Source: Gemmataceae bacterium | GTDB taxonomy: Bacteria > Planctomycetota > Planctomycetia > Gemmatales > Gemmataceae | NCBI GenBank assembly: GCA_022842245.1 | Contig: JALHPZ010000010.1 | Location: 62,001-126,000 of the forward strand | DNA: 64,000 nucleotides | Direction of reading: 5' to 3' | Part shown: one piece after another, positions 33,688 through 43,047 of the stretch | Numbering within the stretch: position 1 is the first letter of the stretch | Layout of the letters: each line of letters begins with the position of its first letter | Program-made: the position numbers and the translations under genes | Notes under the pieces: generated by a model | Databases searched by the model: none | The model's input: the letters and a program-made list of their open reading frames with translations, nothing else | What the model was told of the DNA's origin: nothing

Positions 33688-35031
33688 TCAGCCGCGAAAG
33701 AGCCGAACGATCGGGTCGCCGGTGGCGAGGCGGTGCGGGCGGGCCGTCGGGTCGCGGATTTCCGTTCCGGGATCGATGCCGAATCGCTGGAATATGGTCG
33801 CGGCAAGGTCGCCGGGTGTGACCGGATCGGTTGCCGGGAAGGCGCCGATCTTGTCGCTGGCCCCGTAGACGGCTCCGCCGACGATGCCGCCGCCGGCGAG
33901 GAGGACGGAATAGCAATCGGGCCAATGGTCGCGGCCGGCGGTGCCGTTGATCCTGGGAGTTCGGCCGAATTCTCCCATCGCGACAACAAGGGTGCTGTCG
34001 AGCAGCCCACGGGCGTCCAGGTCTTCGATGAGCGCGGCGAGTGAACGGTCGGCCGGCGGGAGCAGGTGTTCGCGGAGTTGCTGGAAGTTATTCGCGTGAC
34101 TGTCCCAGTTCTGCCCTTGCTGCTGGAAATCGTAGACGTTGACAAACTGTGCCCCGGCCTCGACGAGCCGGCGGGCAATCAGCAGGTTCTGCCCGCGCAT
34201 CGTGCTGGCGTGGGCGATATTGGAAGCGGCACCATACTTCGTGCGGACCTTTTCGGGCTCCCGAGCGATGTCCACCGCGCCCCGAATTGCTTCCGATTCC
34301 ATCAAACGATAGGCACGGGAATAGAGGTCTCGGAACGAACGATCGGCCCCCGTTCGGTCGAGCGATTCGAGCAGCAACTTTCGCGATTGCTCGCGGCCGG
34401 CGTCCACGCCCGCGTTTGGCTGCAGGCTCTCCGCGTGATACGTCCGTGCGTTCGGCTCCGCGATCACGTGCAAGGGATCGTGCGCCGGGCCGAGGATGCC
34501 CGCCCCCTGACACGGCACCGGATGAACGTTCCGGAACGTGAACGGCAACGAAGCGAACGGGATCTCGCGGCCGCCCTTGCAATGCGCCACGGCACTGCCG
34601 TAGCTCGGGTAAAATTGTGGCAACGGCGCAAAAAGTTCGCGGTCGGGTCCGTCGAGCGGCCGGCCGGTGAGTGCGTGAATCGAAGCCGAGTCGTGCAGGC
34701 GTGCCGCGTGAGTTACGCTGCGGACGATGGCGATCTTGTGGGCGATCCGGGCCAGGTTCGGCACGTGTTCGGAGAAGACGGTGCCGGGCACGGAGGTGCG
34801 CACGGTCTTAAATTCACCCCGAACCTCGGCGGGCGCGTTTGGTTTCGGATCGAACGAGTCGATATGGCTCGGGCCGCCATAATAGAAGACGAGGATGCAG
34901 GCGCGGATCGACTTTGCGGGTTTCGAGGGCATGGCCGCCCGCGCCCGCCATAGCCCGCCCAGCGAAAGGCCAAGCGATCCGGACGAGAACTGCAGGAACC
35001 GGCGGCGGATCAAAGGATGATTCGAATTCAC
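33688..35031 (-). CDS. DUF1501 family protein
   Basis: A 447-residue protein if started at the GTG at 35031; an ATG at 35082 would extend it by 17 residues but overlaps the trpC promoter region. The N-terminus carries a twin-arginine export signal (RRRFLQFSSGSLGLSLGG). The DUF1501 core shows LVFYYGGPSHIDSFDPKPN, ARRLVEAGAQFVNVYDF, MGEFGRTPRINGTAGRDHWP and a final DIxxTIFxxFGID-type end. DUF1501 proteins have a sulfatase/alkaline-phosphatase-like fold but their activity has not been shown. They usually pair with DUF1549/1553 genes; this one does not, unlike the one at 52311. It is divergent from trpC. Confidence 0.88.
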   Translation of the reverse strand: MNSNHPLIRRRFLQFSSGSLGLSLGGLWRARAAMPSKPAKSIRACILVFYYGGPSHIDSFDPKPNAPAEVRGEFKTVRTSVPGTVFSEHVPNLARIAHKIAIVRSVTHAARLHDSASIHALTGRPLDGPDRELFAPLPQFYPSYGSAVAHCKGGREIPFASLPFTFRNVHPVPCQGAGILGPAHDPLHVIAEPNARTYHAESLQPNAGVDAGREQSRKLLLESLDRTGADRSFRDLYSRAYRLMESEAIRGAVDIAREPEKVRTKYGAASNIAHASTMRGQNLLIARRLVEAGAQFVNVYDFQQQGQNWDSHANNFQQLREHLLPPADRSLAALIEDLDARGLLDSTLVVAMGEFGRTPRINGTAGRDHWPDCYSVLLAGGGIVGGAVYGASDKIGAFPATDPVTPGDLAATIFQRFGIDPGTEIRDPTARPHRLATGDPIVRLFRG

Positions 35032-35107
35032 ACACGAAACCGTCGGGCGGGATGATGTTAGCTTCGCAGAAATGTCAGGCATTTGCGAGAGTATTCTGGA
35101 AATGAAC

Positions 35108-35893
35108 ATGCCCACGATCTTGGATCGCATCGTCGAGACGAAATGGCGGGAAATCGCGGAGGCCAAGGCGCGGCGATCCGAGCGAGAACTGGAACAGGCG
35201 CTGGCCGACGCGCCGCCAGTGCGGGATTTCGTCGCGGCCCTGGATCAGCCTGGGGAAATCCGCGTCATCGCCGAAGTGAAGAAAGCGTCGCCCTCCGCCG
35301 GAGTCATCCGAGCCGATTTCGACCCCGTGCGCATTGCGACGGCCTACGCCGACCACGGGGCCGCCTGCATCAGCGTGCTCACCGACGAAGAGTATTTCCA
35401 GGGGAAGCTCGAATACCTGACGGCCATTCGCGCCGCGGTGCCGATCCCCCTGCTCCGCAAGGAGTTCATCCTCGACCGTTACCAGCTTCTGGAAGCCCGT
35501 TTGGCCGGGGCGGACGCCGTGTTGCTGATCGCGGAGATCCTTCCCGGTTCGCGGCTGAAGGAATTGCATACGCAAGCGCGGGAACTCGGCTTGCATGTGC
35601 TCGTCGAACTGCACGACGCACCGGAATTGCCCCGTGTGCTGGACTGCGGGGCTGAACTCGTTGGCATCAATAACCGTGACCTGCGGACCTTCCAGACGCG
35701 GCTCGAACACACGCTGGACTTGCTGCCGAAGATTCCGTCGAACGTGCTTGTCGTGAGCGAGAGCGGAATCAAAACGAAAGCCGATCTGGACCGATTGCGG
35801 GACGCCGGCGCGAAGGCCGTGCTGGTCGGGGAATCGCTCATGCGGTCCCCGAATATCGGCGCGGCGATGGACGCCCTGCGCGGCGTGGGGTGA
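35108..35893 (+). CDS. trpC: Indole-3-glycerol phosphate synthase
   Basis: A 261-residue TIM-barrel enzyme of tryptophan synthesis, normal in length, which closes the indole ring of CdRP. Key motifs are VIAEVKKASPSAGVI with the catalytic Lys region, ISVLTDEEYFQGKLEYL, PLLRKEFILDRYQLLEAR, LVGINNRDLRTFQT and VVSESGIKTKADLDRL followed by AVLVGESLM. I chose the ATG at 35108 (MPTILDRIV), which GGAA precedes, over two upstream ATGs in the same frame. It stands alone, with no other trp gene nearby. A terminator follows. Confidence 0.96.
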   Translation: MPTILDRIVETKWREIAEAKARRSERELEQALADAPPVRDFVAALDQPGEIRVIAEVKKASPSAGVIRADFDPVRIATAYADHGAACISVLTDEEYFQGKLEYLTAIRAAVPIPLLRKEFILDRYQLLEARLAGADAVLLIAEILPGSRLKELHTQARELGLHVLVELHDAPELPRVLDCGAELVGINNRDLRTFQTRLEHTLDLLPKIPSNVLVVSESGIKTKADLDRLRDAGAKAVLVGESLMRSPNIGAAMDALRGVG

Positions 35894-35914
35894 CGGCGCG
35901 TGCGCCTGTCGAAT

Positions 35915-35946
35915 TCCCCGGAATTACCGGGGATTTCTTCGTTTTT
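35915..35946 (+). terminator. Terminator of trpC
   Basis: A 7-bp stem, tccccgg (35915-35921) and ccgggga (35927-35933), with loop aatta, followed by tttcttcgtttttt. It begins 22 bp after the trpC stop. Confidence 0.8.
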
Positions 35947-36013
35947 TCCGGTGGTTGTTCGTGGGGGGAAGTCGTAGAAAACCCATTCGACTCGGACAAT
36001 CGGAGACACCCCG

Positions 36014-38710
36014 TTGGCCAAGGACAATCAGCCCCCCGCTCCCCCCGATGGCACGCCCCCGGCGGCACCGGCTCCCGAACTTCCCATCCTGCCCATCGAC
36101 ATCGCCGACGAACTCCAGTCCAGCTATCTGGCGTATGCGCAATCGGTCATGGTCAGCCGAGCGCTGCCCGATGTCCGCGACGGTCTCAAGCCCTCGCAAC
36201 GTCGCATTCTGGTGGCCATGCTCGACCTCGGATTGAACCCGAACTCCGCCACCAGCAAATGCGCCGGCATCATCGGCGAAACGATGAAGCGGTACCACCC
36301 GCACGGCGACCTCTCCATCTACGCCACCCTCGTCCGCATGGCGCAGGACTGGGTGATGCGCTCCAAGCTCATCCACGGACAAGGGAATTTTGGCTCCATC
36401 GCCGGCCTGCCCCCCGCCGCCCACCGCTACACGGAAGCCCGCCTTTCCCACGTCGCCGCAGAACTCTTGGCCGACCTCGATCTCGACACCGTCGACTTCA
36501 TCGACAACTACGACGGCAAATACCGCGAACCGCTTGTGCTCCCCAGCAAGTTTCCGAATCTGCTCGTCAACGGCTCCGACGGTATCGCCGTCGGCATGGC
36601 CACCGACATCCCGCCGCACAACCTCCGCGAAGTCTGCGACGGCCTCATCCGCATGATCGACGAGCCCGACGTCTCCCCGCAGGCGCTGCTCGAAATCATC
36701 CCCGGACCGGACTTCCCCACCGGCGGCGTCATTATGGGCCGGCAGGGGATCGTCGACGGCTACAGCGGTCGGCGCTCCCGCATCCACCTCCGCGCCCGCG
36801 CCGAGATCTTCGAGGAAGCCAAAGGGAAGACGCCCAGCATCCTCATTCGTGAAGTCCCCTACGCGGTCACCCGTAACAAGCTGATGTCGGATATCGGCGA
36901 ACTCGTGAAAGCCGACCGCATCCCCGGCATCACCGGCATCCGCGACGAATCCAGCGCCCGCACCGGCGAACCGGTCCGCATCGTCGTGGAATTGAAGAAG
37001 GGCACCGATCCGCACCTCGTTCTGAACCAGCTCTACCAGTTCTCGCCGCTGCAATCGACCGTCTCGATCGGCCTGCTCGCGCTCGTCGACGGCAAGGCCG
37101 AGATGCTCTCCCTCTGGGAGATGATGCGGAAGTTCCTGGACCACCGCGTTGTCGTGATTCGCCGCCGGACGCAGTTCCTGCTGCGCGAGGCCAAGCGGCG
37201 TAGCCACGTGCTCGAAGGCCAGCTCATCGCGCTCTCGTCGCTGGACGAGGTCATCCGCATCATCCGCGCCGCGCCGAGCCGGGCGCAGGCGAAGATCGAG
37301 TTGCAAGGGATGGTCGTGGCGGCGAGCGTCCTCGAACGCGCCTTGGGCGAAGACGGTTTCGGCACGCTCCAGCGCGAATTGGGCATCACCGATTCGTACC
37401 GGATGACCGAGCAGCAGGCCGAAGCCGTCGTCCGCCTTCAACTCGGCCAGCTCGCCAACCTCGAACGCGACGAAATCCTCAAGGAATTCAAGACGTTGCG
37501 CGGACAGATCCGCGAATACGAGGAATTGCTCGCCGACGAATCGAAGATCTACACGATCATCCGCACCGATCTCGCCGAGATGCGGGACAAATACGGCAAC
37601 GACCGCCGGACCGAAATCTCCGACGACGGCGGCACCGTCGACCTCGAAGACCTGATCGTCGACGAGCCGAACGTCGTCACGATGACCCACGAAGGTTTCC
37701 TGAAGCGCATGCCGATGGATACATACCGAGTGCAGGGCCGCGGCGGCAAGGGGGTCCAGGGCGGCACTCGCGAGAACGACTTCGTCGAGCACTTCTTCGT
37801 CGCGTCGACCAAGGACTACCTCCTTTGCTTCACCGACAAGGGCCAGTGCTATTGGCTGCGGGTATTCAACATCCCGACCGCGAGCCGCACGTCGGCCGGG
37901 CGTTCCATCGCCAACGTCCTGCAACTGAAGGATGACGAGAAGATCACGAGTCTGATTCCCGTCAAGAACTTCGACGGGAATTTCTCGTTGACCATGGCGA
38001 CCAAGCGCGGCCTCGTGAAGAAGACGCCGCTGGCGGACTACAGCCGCCCCCGCGCCGGCGGGATCATCGGCATCAACCTCGAAGACGGCGACACGCTCAT
38101 GGACGTCGCCCTCACCCGCGCCGGCGACGAACTGATCCTCAGCACCCGCAACGGCATGGCGATCCGTTTCGACGAGGCCGACGCCCGCGAAGTCGGCCGC
38201 AATTCCAAGGGTGTCAAGGGGATCAACCTCGGCAAAGACGACGAGGTGGTCGGAATGGTCGTCGCCGACCCTGTCGGATACCTTCTCACCGTCTGCGAGA
38301 ACGGCTACGGCAAGCGGACGCCGTTCGGGCCAAACACGGCCGGCGACGCCGTCGACGAAGAACCGGAGGAGACGCCGGCCGACGGGGGCGACGAGAATGC
38401 GGAGACCTCCCCCAGCGCCATGCGCTACCGCAAGCAGCGCCGCGCCGGCAAGGGCCTGCGCGACATCAAGACCAGCGAGCGTAACGGCAAGGTCGTCGCC
38501 ATCGTCGCCGTGCGCGACGGCGACGAAATCATGCTGATCTCCAAGGACGGCATGGTCACGCGCAGCAAGGTCGAAGACATCCGCATAGTCGGCCGCAACA
38601 CGCAGGGCGTGCGCGTCATGAACCTCAACGAGAACGACAAACTCGTGACGCTCGCCAAGGTGGCCCAGGAAAACGTCGGCGAAGTCGTGGCGGACACTCC
38701 CCAAGAATAA
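36014..38710 (+). CDS. gyrA: DNA gyrase subunit A
   Basis: An 898-residue gyrase subunit that cuts and reseals DNA to introduce negative supercoils. It starts at a TTG (36014) preceded by GGAG. The breakage-reunion domain shows [23 protein letters not shown] and Tyr139 in HRYTEAR (the catalytic tyrosine). At the quinolone-resistance positions it has Leu100 and Ala104, where E. coli has Ser83 and Asp87. The C-terminal beta-pinwheel includes the GyrA box QGRGGKG, which separates GyrA from ParC. An acidic insert (about residues 779-798: [20 protein letters not shown]) lies within the pinwheel. A Pro/Ala-rich N-terminal extension of about 25 residues is added. GyrB is not in this window. Confidence 0.96.
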   Translation: MAKDNQPPAPPDGTPPAAPAPELPILPIDIADELQSSYLAYAQSVMVSRALPDVRDGLKPSQRRILVAMLDLGLNPNSATSKCAGIIGETMKRYHPHGDLSIYATLVRMAQDWVMRSKLIHGQGNFGSIAGLPPAAHRYTEARLSHVAAELLADLDLDTVDFIDNYDGKYREPLVLPSKFPNLLVNGSDGIAVGMATDIPPHNLREVCDGLIRMIDEPDVSPQALLEIIPGPDFPTGGVIMGRQGIVDGYSGRRSRIHLRARAEIFEEAKGKTPSILIREVPYAVTRNKLMSDIGELVKADRIPGITGIRDESSARTGEPVRIVVELKKGTDPHLVLNQLYQFSPLQSTVSIGLLALVDGKAEMLSLWEMMRKFLDHRVVVIRRRTQFLLREAKRRSHVLEGQLIALSSLDEVIRIIRAAPSRAQAKIELQGMVVAASVLERALGEDGFGTLQRELGITDSYRMTEQQAEAVVRLQLGQLANLERDEILKEFKTLRGQIREYEELLADESKIYTIIRTDLAEMRDKYGNDRRTEISDDGGTVDLEDLIVDEPNVVTMTHEGFLKRMPMDTYRVQGRGGKGVQGGTRENDFVEHFFVASTKDYLLCFTDKGQCYWLRVFNIPTASRTSAGRSIANVLQLKDDEKITSLIPVKNFDGNFSLTMATKRGLVKKTPLADYSRPRAGGIIGINLEDGDTLMDVALTRAGDELILSTRNGMAIRFDEADAREVGRNSKGVKGINLGKDDEVVGMVVADPVGYLLTVCENGYGKRTPFGPNTAGDAVDEEPEETPADGGDENAETSPSAMRYRKQRRAGKGLRDIKTSERNGKVVAIVAVRDGDEIMLISKDGMVTRSKVEDIRIVGRNTQGVRVMNLNENDKLVTLAKVAQENVGEVVADTPQE

Positions 38711-38719
38711 AACCGTATT

Positions 38720-38795
38720 CACCGCGGAGGACGTGGAGATTGCAGAGAGAAATCCTTTCCTTCTTCTCTCTGCGATCTCCACGTCCTCCGCGGTG
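38720..38795. repeat. 32-bp near-perfect inverted repeat between gyrA and the epimerase
   Basis: Arms at 38720-38751 and 38764-38795 are complementary over 32 positions with a single G-U-type mismatch, with a 12-nt loop. The arm begins caccgcggaggacgtggaga. It fills the intergenic space between the gyrA stop and the epimerase ribosome-binding site. No T-run follows it, so it is not a standard terminator. The arm motif resembles the caccgcgg/ggacg-type dispersed hairpins seen in other bacteria, so it may be a mobile hairpin element (inference). Confidence 0.85.
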
Positions 38796-38813
38796 GAAAT
38801 CTTTGGAGCAACT

Positions 38814-39824
38814 ATGCGTGTTCTCATCACCGGCGGATACGGTTTCATCGGCGCCTGGATCGCCCGCAATCTCCTGGCGAAGGGGGCCGAGGTCGTCGTC
38901 TTCGATCTCAAGGAAGACCCCCGCCGCTTGCGCCTGATCCTGCCTGAATCCGAAGTGAAAAAGGTGCGATTCCGCGCCGGCGACGTGACCGACCTGCCGG
39001 CCGTCACTCAGGCGATCACCGACGAATCGATCACGCACATCATCCACCTGGCCGGATTGCAAGTTCCAACCTGCCGTATCGACCCGATGCTTGGCGCGAA
39101 AGTGAACGTCCTCGGCACGCTTGCGCTCTTCGAGGCGATCCGCGCGACGGGCGACCGCGTGAAACGCCTCGTTTACGCCAGCTCGGCGGCCGTCTTCGGC
39201 GGACCGGACAAGTACCCGGCGAACACGTCGCTCGGCGACGATGTGCCCCTCGTGCCCAGCACGCACTATGGCGTCTTCAAGTGCTGCAACGAAGGAAACG
39301 CCCGCATCTACTTCCAGGACAACGGCGTGTCCTCCGTCGGCCTGCGCCCGTGGACCGTTTATGGTGTCGGCCGCGACCTCGGCATGACCAGCGAGCCGAC
39401 GAAGGCCATCAAGGCCGTCGTCCTCGGCCGCCCCTACTCGATCAGCTTCGGCGGCATGACCGACTTCCAATACGTCGACGACGTCGCCAAGACCTTCGTG
39501 AACAGCCTCGAACGCCCCTATTCCGGTGCGAAGAGCTACAACCTCCGCGGTCAGGTCGTGCCGATGAGGGACTTCCACGCCGCCCTCGTGCGCGTCTTAC
39601 CCGAGGCGGCGAATCTCGTGACTTACGGTTCCACACAAATCGCCATCGCCTATGACCTGAGCGATGACGGGTTGCAAAAGGACTTGGGGCCGATGCCGAA
39701 AACCTCGCTCGACGACGGCATCCGTGAGACCGTGGCGATCTTCCGGCAACTTCTTGTCGAAGGCCGGCTGGACGCCAGCGACCTCGATGCGCCCAAACCA
39801 CCGCCGGTCACCGTCGAACCATAA
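38814..39824 (+). CDS. NAD-dependent epimerase/dehydratase
   Basis: A 336-residue extended short-chain dehydrogenase. The Rossmann loop is GGYGFIG (residues 7-13), then VVVFDLKEDPRRL and an acidic Asp that suits NAD. The catalytic Ser is in YASSAAVFGG and the YxxxK in THYGVFKCC. RPWTVYGVGRDLGMTSEP and YVDDVAKTFV are typical of UDP-sugar epimerases, so a nucleotide-sugar substrate is likely; the exact one is unknown. GGAG at 38804 stands before the ATG at 38814; upstream in-frame codons lie inside the inverted repeat and are unlikely to be translated. It is followed by two methyltransferases, so it may act in polysaccharide modification (inference). Confidence 0.9.
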   Translation: MRVLITGGYGFIGAWIARNLLAKGAEVVVFDLKEDPRRLRLILPESEVKKVRFRAGDVTDLPAVTQAITDESITHIIHLAGLQVPTCRIDPMLGAKVNVLGTLALFEAIRATGDRVKRLVYASSAAVFGGPDKYPANTSLGDDVPLVPSTHYGVFKCCNEGNARIYFQDNGVSSVGLRPWTVYGVGRDLGMTSEPTKAIKAVVLGRPYSISFGGMTDFQYVDDVAKTFVNSLERPYSGAKSYNLRGQVVPMRDFHAALVRVLPEAANLVTYGSTQIAIAYDLSDDGLQKDLGPMPKTSLDDGIRETVAIFRQLLVEGRLDASDLDAPKPPPVTVEP

Positions 39825-39891
39825 ATCCGGTTTTGGATTTCGCCCGTATTCGATTTGCGGTACGTTCTCCGCCACCGCCCAGGCGAACACC

Positions 39892-41403
39892 ATGGCCACG
39901 AGCTACGACGCGGTCGAATACCCCACCCTGCCCCGAATTCTGGGGCACCCCGGCCACATCGCTGCCGTGGCGCGGATGTTCGGCGTGGCCGCTCCCCCGG
40001 TTGAACGGTGCCGCGTCCTCGAGATCGGGTGCGGCGACGGCGTCCACCTCACCTCCTGCGCGGTGACCATGCCCGACGCGGTGTTCGTCGGCTTCGACCT
40101 TGCCGCCGACGCCATCGCCCGTGGCCGGCAACTCGTCGAACGGGTCGGATTGAAAAACATCCACCTCGAAGTCGGCGATATCACGACCTGGCAACCCGAC
40201 GCCCCCTTCGATTACATCCTCGTCCACGGCATCTATTCCTGGATTCCCGATTTCGTTCGCGAAGCGCTGATGACGCTTGTTGCGAAGTCGCTCGCGCCGA
40301 CCGGCGTCGCCTGCATCAGCTACAACTGCTACCCCGCCGGCTACACGCGACAGATGCTCTGGGAGATGATGAAGTATCACATCGGCGAGCGGACCAACCC
40401 CGACGAGATGATCGAGAAGGCACTCGAACTGGCGCGATTCATCCAGTTCTGCCGGCCCAAGGAGCCGGACGTTGAGATGGAACTGTTCGACAACGACGTC
40501 GATATCGTGATTAACAAACAATTCCGGAACGTCCTGTTCCACGACGAACTGTCCCCGACGAACCACCAGGTTCACTTTCACGAGTTCGCCGACGATGCGC
40601 GCCGGCACGGATTGCGGTTCGTTTCCGAGTTGGAACCGCACGTCATGGCGAACGCGGACATGCCGAAGGAGATCGACGAACTGTTGCGCACACTCTCGCG
40701 CGTGAATCCGGAACGGCGCGAACAGTATTTCGACTTCGCCTGCCTGCGGCGATTCCGACAGACGCTGATCACGCGCGAACCGCACGAGCCCCGGGGCGTG
40801 CCGGACCCCGCCGCCATCCGCGGGCTGTACCTCACGGGCAATTGCGGCACCGACGCGATCGATTTCCACTCCGACAAGCCGATGACGTTCGCGGCGGGCA
40901 CCACGGCGATCGACGTGATCGGGCCGATCGCCAAAGCCGCCATGGTGGTGCTGGTGGAGACGCGTCCTCGCCGGCTCTCGTTCCCCGAATTGCTCGCCGC
41001 GACGGCGAAGAAACTCGGCCGCGACGCCATCACCGATAAGGAGGCGGACGAATTGGCCACGGACCTCGCGATCGCGTGGACCAGCGGCCTCGTGCTGCTG
41101 AAGGCGTTCGTTCCGCGCTATGCGACCGAAATCTCCGAACGTCCTGTCGCCAGCCCGTTCGCGCGCGAGCAACTCCGTCGCGAACCGAATGCCACGAGTC
41201 TGCTTCACCTTGCATTACGCTTTGACGATGCACCGGGACGGAAGCTCGTGCAACTCCTCGACGGCACGCGCACGCTGGACGATCTTGTCCGGGAATTGAA
41301 ACCCATCGTGCCCGCCGACAAATGGCCGGGCGAAGCCGAATTCCGCAAGGGTCTGGTAGCGAACCTGCGCATGTTGGCGTTGAGCGGTTTGCTCGTCGCC
41401 TGA
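39892..41403 (+). CDS. Class I SAM-dependent methyltransferase with regulatory domain (copy 1)
   Basis: A 503-residue protein. The N-terminal methyltransferase domain (about 1-200) has VLEIGCGDGVHL at the SAM-binding motif and the acidic VGFDLAADAIARGR. The middle part (about 215-310) matches the methyltransferase regulatory domain family: FHDELSPTNHQVHFHEF and RFVSELEPHV. The C-terminal third is helical (PKMT-like C-terminal region, with AKAAMVVLVETRP and FPELLAATAKKLGRD) ending in a winged-helix-like segment. Substrate unknown. It is followed 20 bp later by a paralogue of the same layout, and by no other gene of the same kind nearby. Confidence 0.88.
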   Translation: MATSYDAVEYPTLPRILGHPGHIAAVARMFGVAAPPVERCRVLEIGCGDGVHLTSCAVTMPDAVFVGFDLAADAIARGRQLVERVGLKNIHLEVGDITTWQPDAPFDYILVHGIYSWIPDFVREALMTLVAKSLAPTGVACISYNCYPAGYTRQMLWEMMKYHIGERTNPDEMIEKALELARFIQFCRPKEPDVEMELFDNDVDIVINKQFRNVLFHDELSPTNHQVHFHEFADDARRHGLRFVSELEPHVMANADMPKEIDELLRTLSRVNPERREQYFDFACLRRFRQTLITREPHEPRGVPDPAAIRGLYLTGNCGTDAIDFHSDKPMTFAAGTTAIDVIGPIAKAAMVVLVETRPRRLSFPELLAATAKKLGRDAITDKEADELATDLAIAWTSGLVLLKAFVPRYATEISERPVASPFAREQLRREPNATSLLHLALRFDDAPGRKLVQLLDGTRTLDDLVRELKPIVPADKWPGEAEFRKGLVANLRMLALSGLLVA

Positions 41404-41423
41404 CGAACCCCATCGAGCCGGAC

Positions 41424-42938
41424 ATGACCACCACCTACGATGCCGTTTCGTATCCGACCGTCCCGCGGGCGCTCGCGCATCCGGGGCACCTCTTCGCGGT
41501 CGCCCGAATGTTCGGATTGAACCCCGCGCCGGTGGCGACCGCGCGCGTACTGGAGATCGGTTGCGGGGACGGCGGACACCTTCTGGCGTGCGCCGCGGCC
41601 ATGCCGACCGCGACATTCGTCGGTTTCGACCTTTCCGCCGAAGCCGTGGCACGCGGACAAGCGATCGCACACGACGCCGGGCTTGCGAATGCCCGCATCG
41701 AGGTCGGCGACATCACCACCTGGAACGCCGGCGGCGAACCGTTCGATTACATCATTGCCGACGGTATCTATTCCTGGATCCCCGCGCCGGTCCGCGACGC
41801 GCTCGTCGCCCTGACGTCCCGATCCCTCGCGCCCGATGGCGTCGCCTTCTTCAGCTACAACGTGTTTCCCGGCTGTTACACGCGGAAGATGCTCTGGGAG
41901 ATGATGAAATACCATGTCCGCGGCATCGACGAGCCTGAACGCCAGATCGACGAAGCCCTGCGCATGGCCGACTTTGTCCGCGTCTGTCGACGGAAGACAA
42001 CTCTCGGCAAGCACGACCTCTTCGACCGGGACGTCGACAATGTGCTGAACAAACGGGTCCGAAACATCCTCTTCCATGACGAACTCTCGCCGGTGAACGA
42101 GCCGACCTACATCCACAAGTTCGCCCGTCACGTCGCCGACCACGGGCTTCGATTTGTTTCGGAGGCCATGCCGCAATCGATGGGATTCACGACGCTGCCG
42201 GAACCGGTACGTGAGAAGATCCGCGTGTTCGCCGGCAGCGATCCGATCAAACGCGAGCAGTATGTGGATTTCGCGACCTTGCGGCGTTTCCGGCAGTCGC
42301 TTGTCGTCCGCGCGGACCGTACCTCGGCCGCGGAGCCGATCGCCTCGAACATCCGCGAGCTGCTTCTGGGCGGGATCGCCCGGCCCGACGCCGTCGACCT
42401 CGCGCCCGGCGCCCCGATGACCTTTCGCGTGGATGACACGGCGTTCACGATTCGCGCCCCGCTGACGAAAGCCGCTTTGGTCGTACTCGCCGAACTCCAA
42501 CCCGACCGGCTCGGGTTCGATGATCTGCTCGCGGCGGCCCTGAAGAAACTGGGGCGAACAACGGCCGAATCGAACGAAGTCGAGGAACTGATCGGGGAAC
42601 TGACGACCGCATGGACCGCCGGCGGCTTGTTAATCAAGGGATTTCAACCCCAGTGGTCCAAAACGATCTCGGATCGACCGGTCGCCAGCCCCCTCGCCCG
42701 CGCCCAACTTCGCTCCGGCCCGATGGCGACGAGTCTCCTGCACACGACTGTGCAGTTCGAGGACGCACCGAGCCGCATGCTGGTGCAACTCCTCGACGGC
42801 ACCCGCACGGTCGAACGGATCGCGGCGGAATTGCTGCCGTTGTTCCCGCCGGAGCATCGGCCCTCGCCGGCCGACTTCCGCGTCGGCCTGGATCGCAACC
42901 TCGTCATGCTCGCCGCGAACGGCTTTCTCGTCGGTTGA
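41424..42938 (+). CDS. Class I SAM-dependent methyltransferase with regulatory domain (copy 2)
   Basis: A 504-residue paralogue of the gene at 39892. The same motif order is present: TTTYDAVSYPTVPRALAHPG at the start, VLEIGCGDGGHLLACAAAM, then IYSWIPAPVRDALVAL, MLWEMMKYHV, FHDELSPVNEPTYIHKFARH and a C-terminal MLVQLLDGTRTVERIAAELL. Identity to copy 1 is clear along the entire length but many positions differ, especially in the region between 230 and 360, so substrates may differ. Spacing of 20 bp to the upstream gene implies one transcript. Substrate unknown; family certain. Confidence 0.88.
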   Translation: MTTTYDAVSYPTVPRALAHPGHLFAVARMFGLNPAPVATARVLEIGCGDGGHLLACAAAMPTATFVGFDLSAEAVARGQAIAHDAGLANARIEVGDITTWNAGGEPFDYIIADGIYSWIPAPVRDALVALTSRSLAPDGVAFFSYNVFPGCYTRKMLWEMMKYHVRGIDEPERQIDEALRMADFVRVCRRKTTLGKHDLFDRDVDNVLNKRVRNILFHDELSPVNEPTYIHKFARHVADHGLRFVSEAMPQSMGFTTLPEPVREKIRVFAGSDPIKREQYVDFATLRRFRQSLVVRADRTSAAEPIASNIRELLLGGIARPDAVDLAPGAPMTFRVDDTAFTIRAPLTKAALVVLAELQPDRLGFDDLLAAALKKLGRTTAESNEVEELIGELTTAWTAGGLLIKGFQPQWSKTISDRPVASPLARAQLRSGPMATSLLHTTVQFEDAPSRMLVQLLDGTRTVERIAAELLPLFPPEHRPSPADFRVGLDRNLVMLAANGFLVG

Positions 42939-43047
42939 ACGTGTAACCCGGCCGTAACGCCCGATACCTTCCCACTTAATTTTCCATCGCCTCGCACGTT
43001 ATCATCGGTGTGTGGGACTATCCCGCTCCCCGATCCGCGAGGTTGCC

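Noticed and set aside
35924..39007. A 1,027-codon open frame on the minus strand opposite gyrA
   Set aside because: The plus-strand frame is unmistakably GyrA with conserved motifs. Long antisense frames are expected in GC-rich DNA, and this one shows only low-complexity Val/Asp/Ala/Gly sequence.
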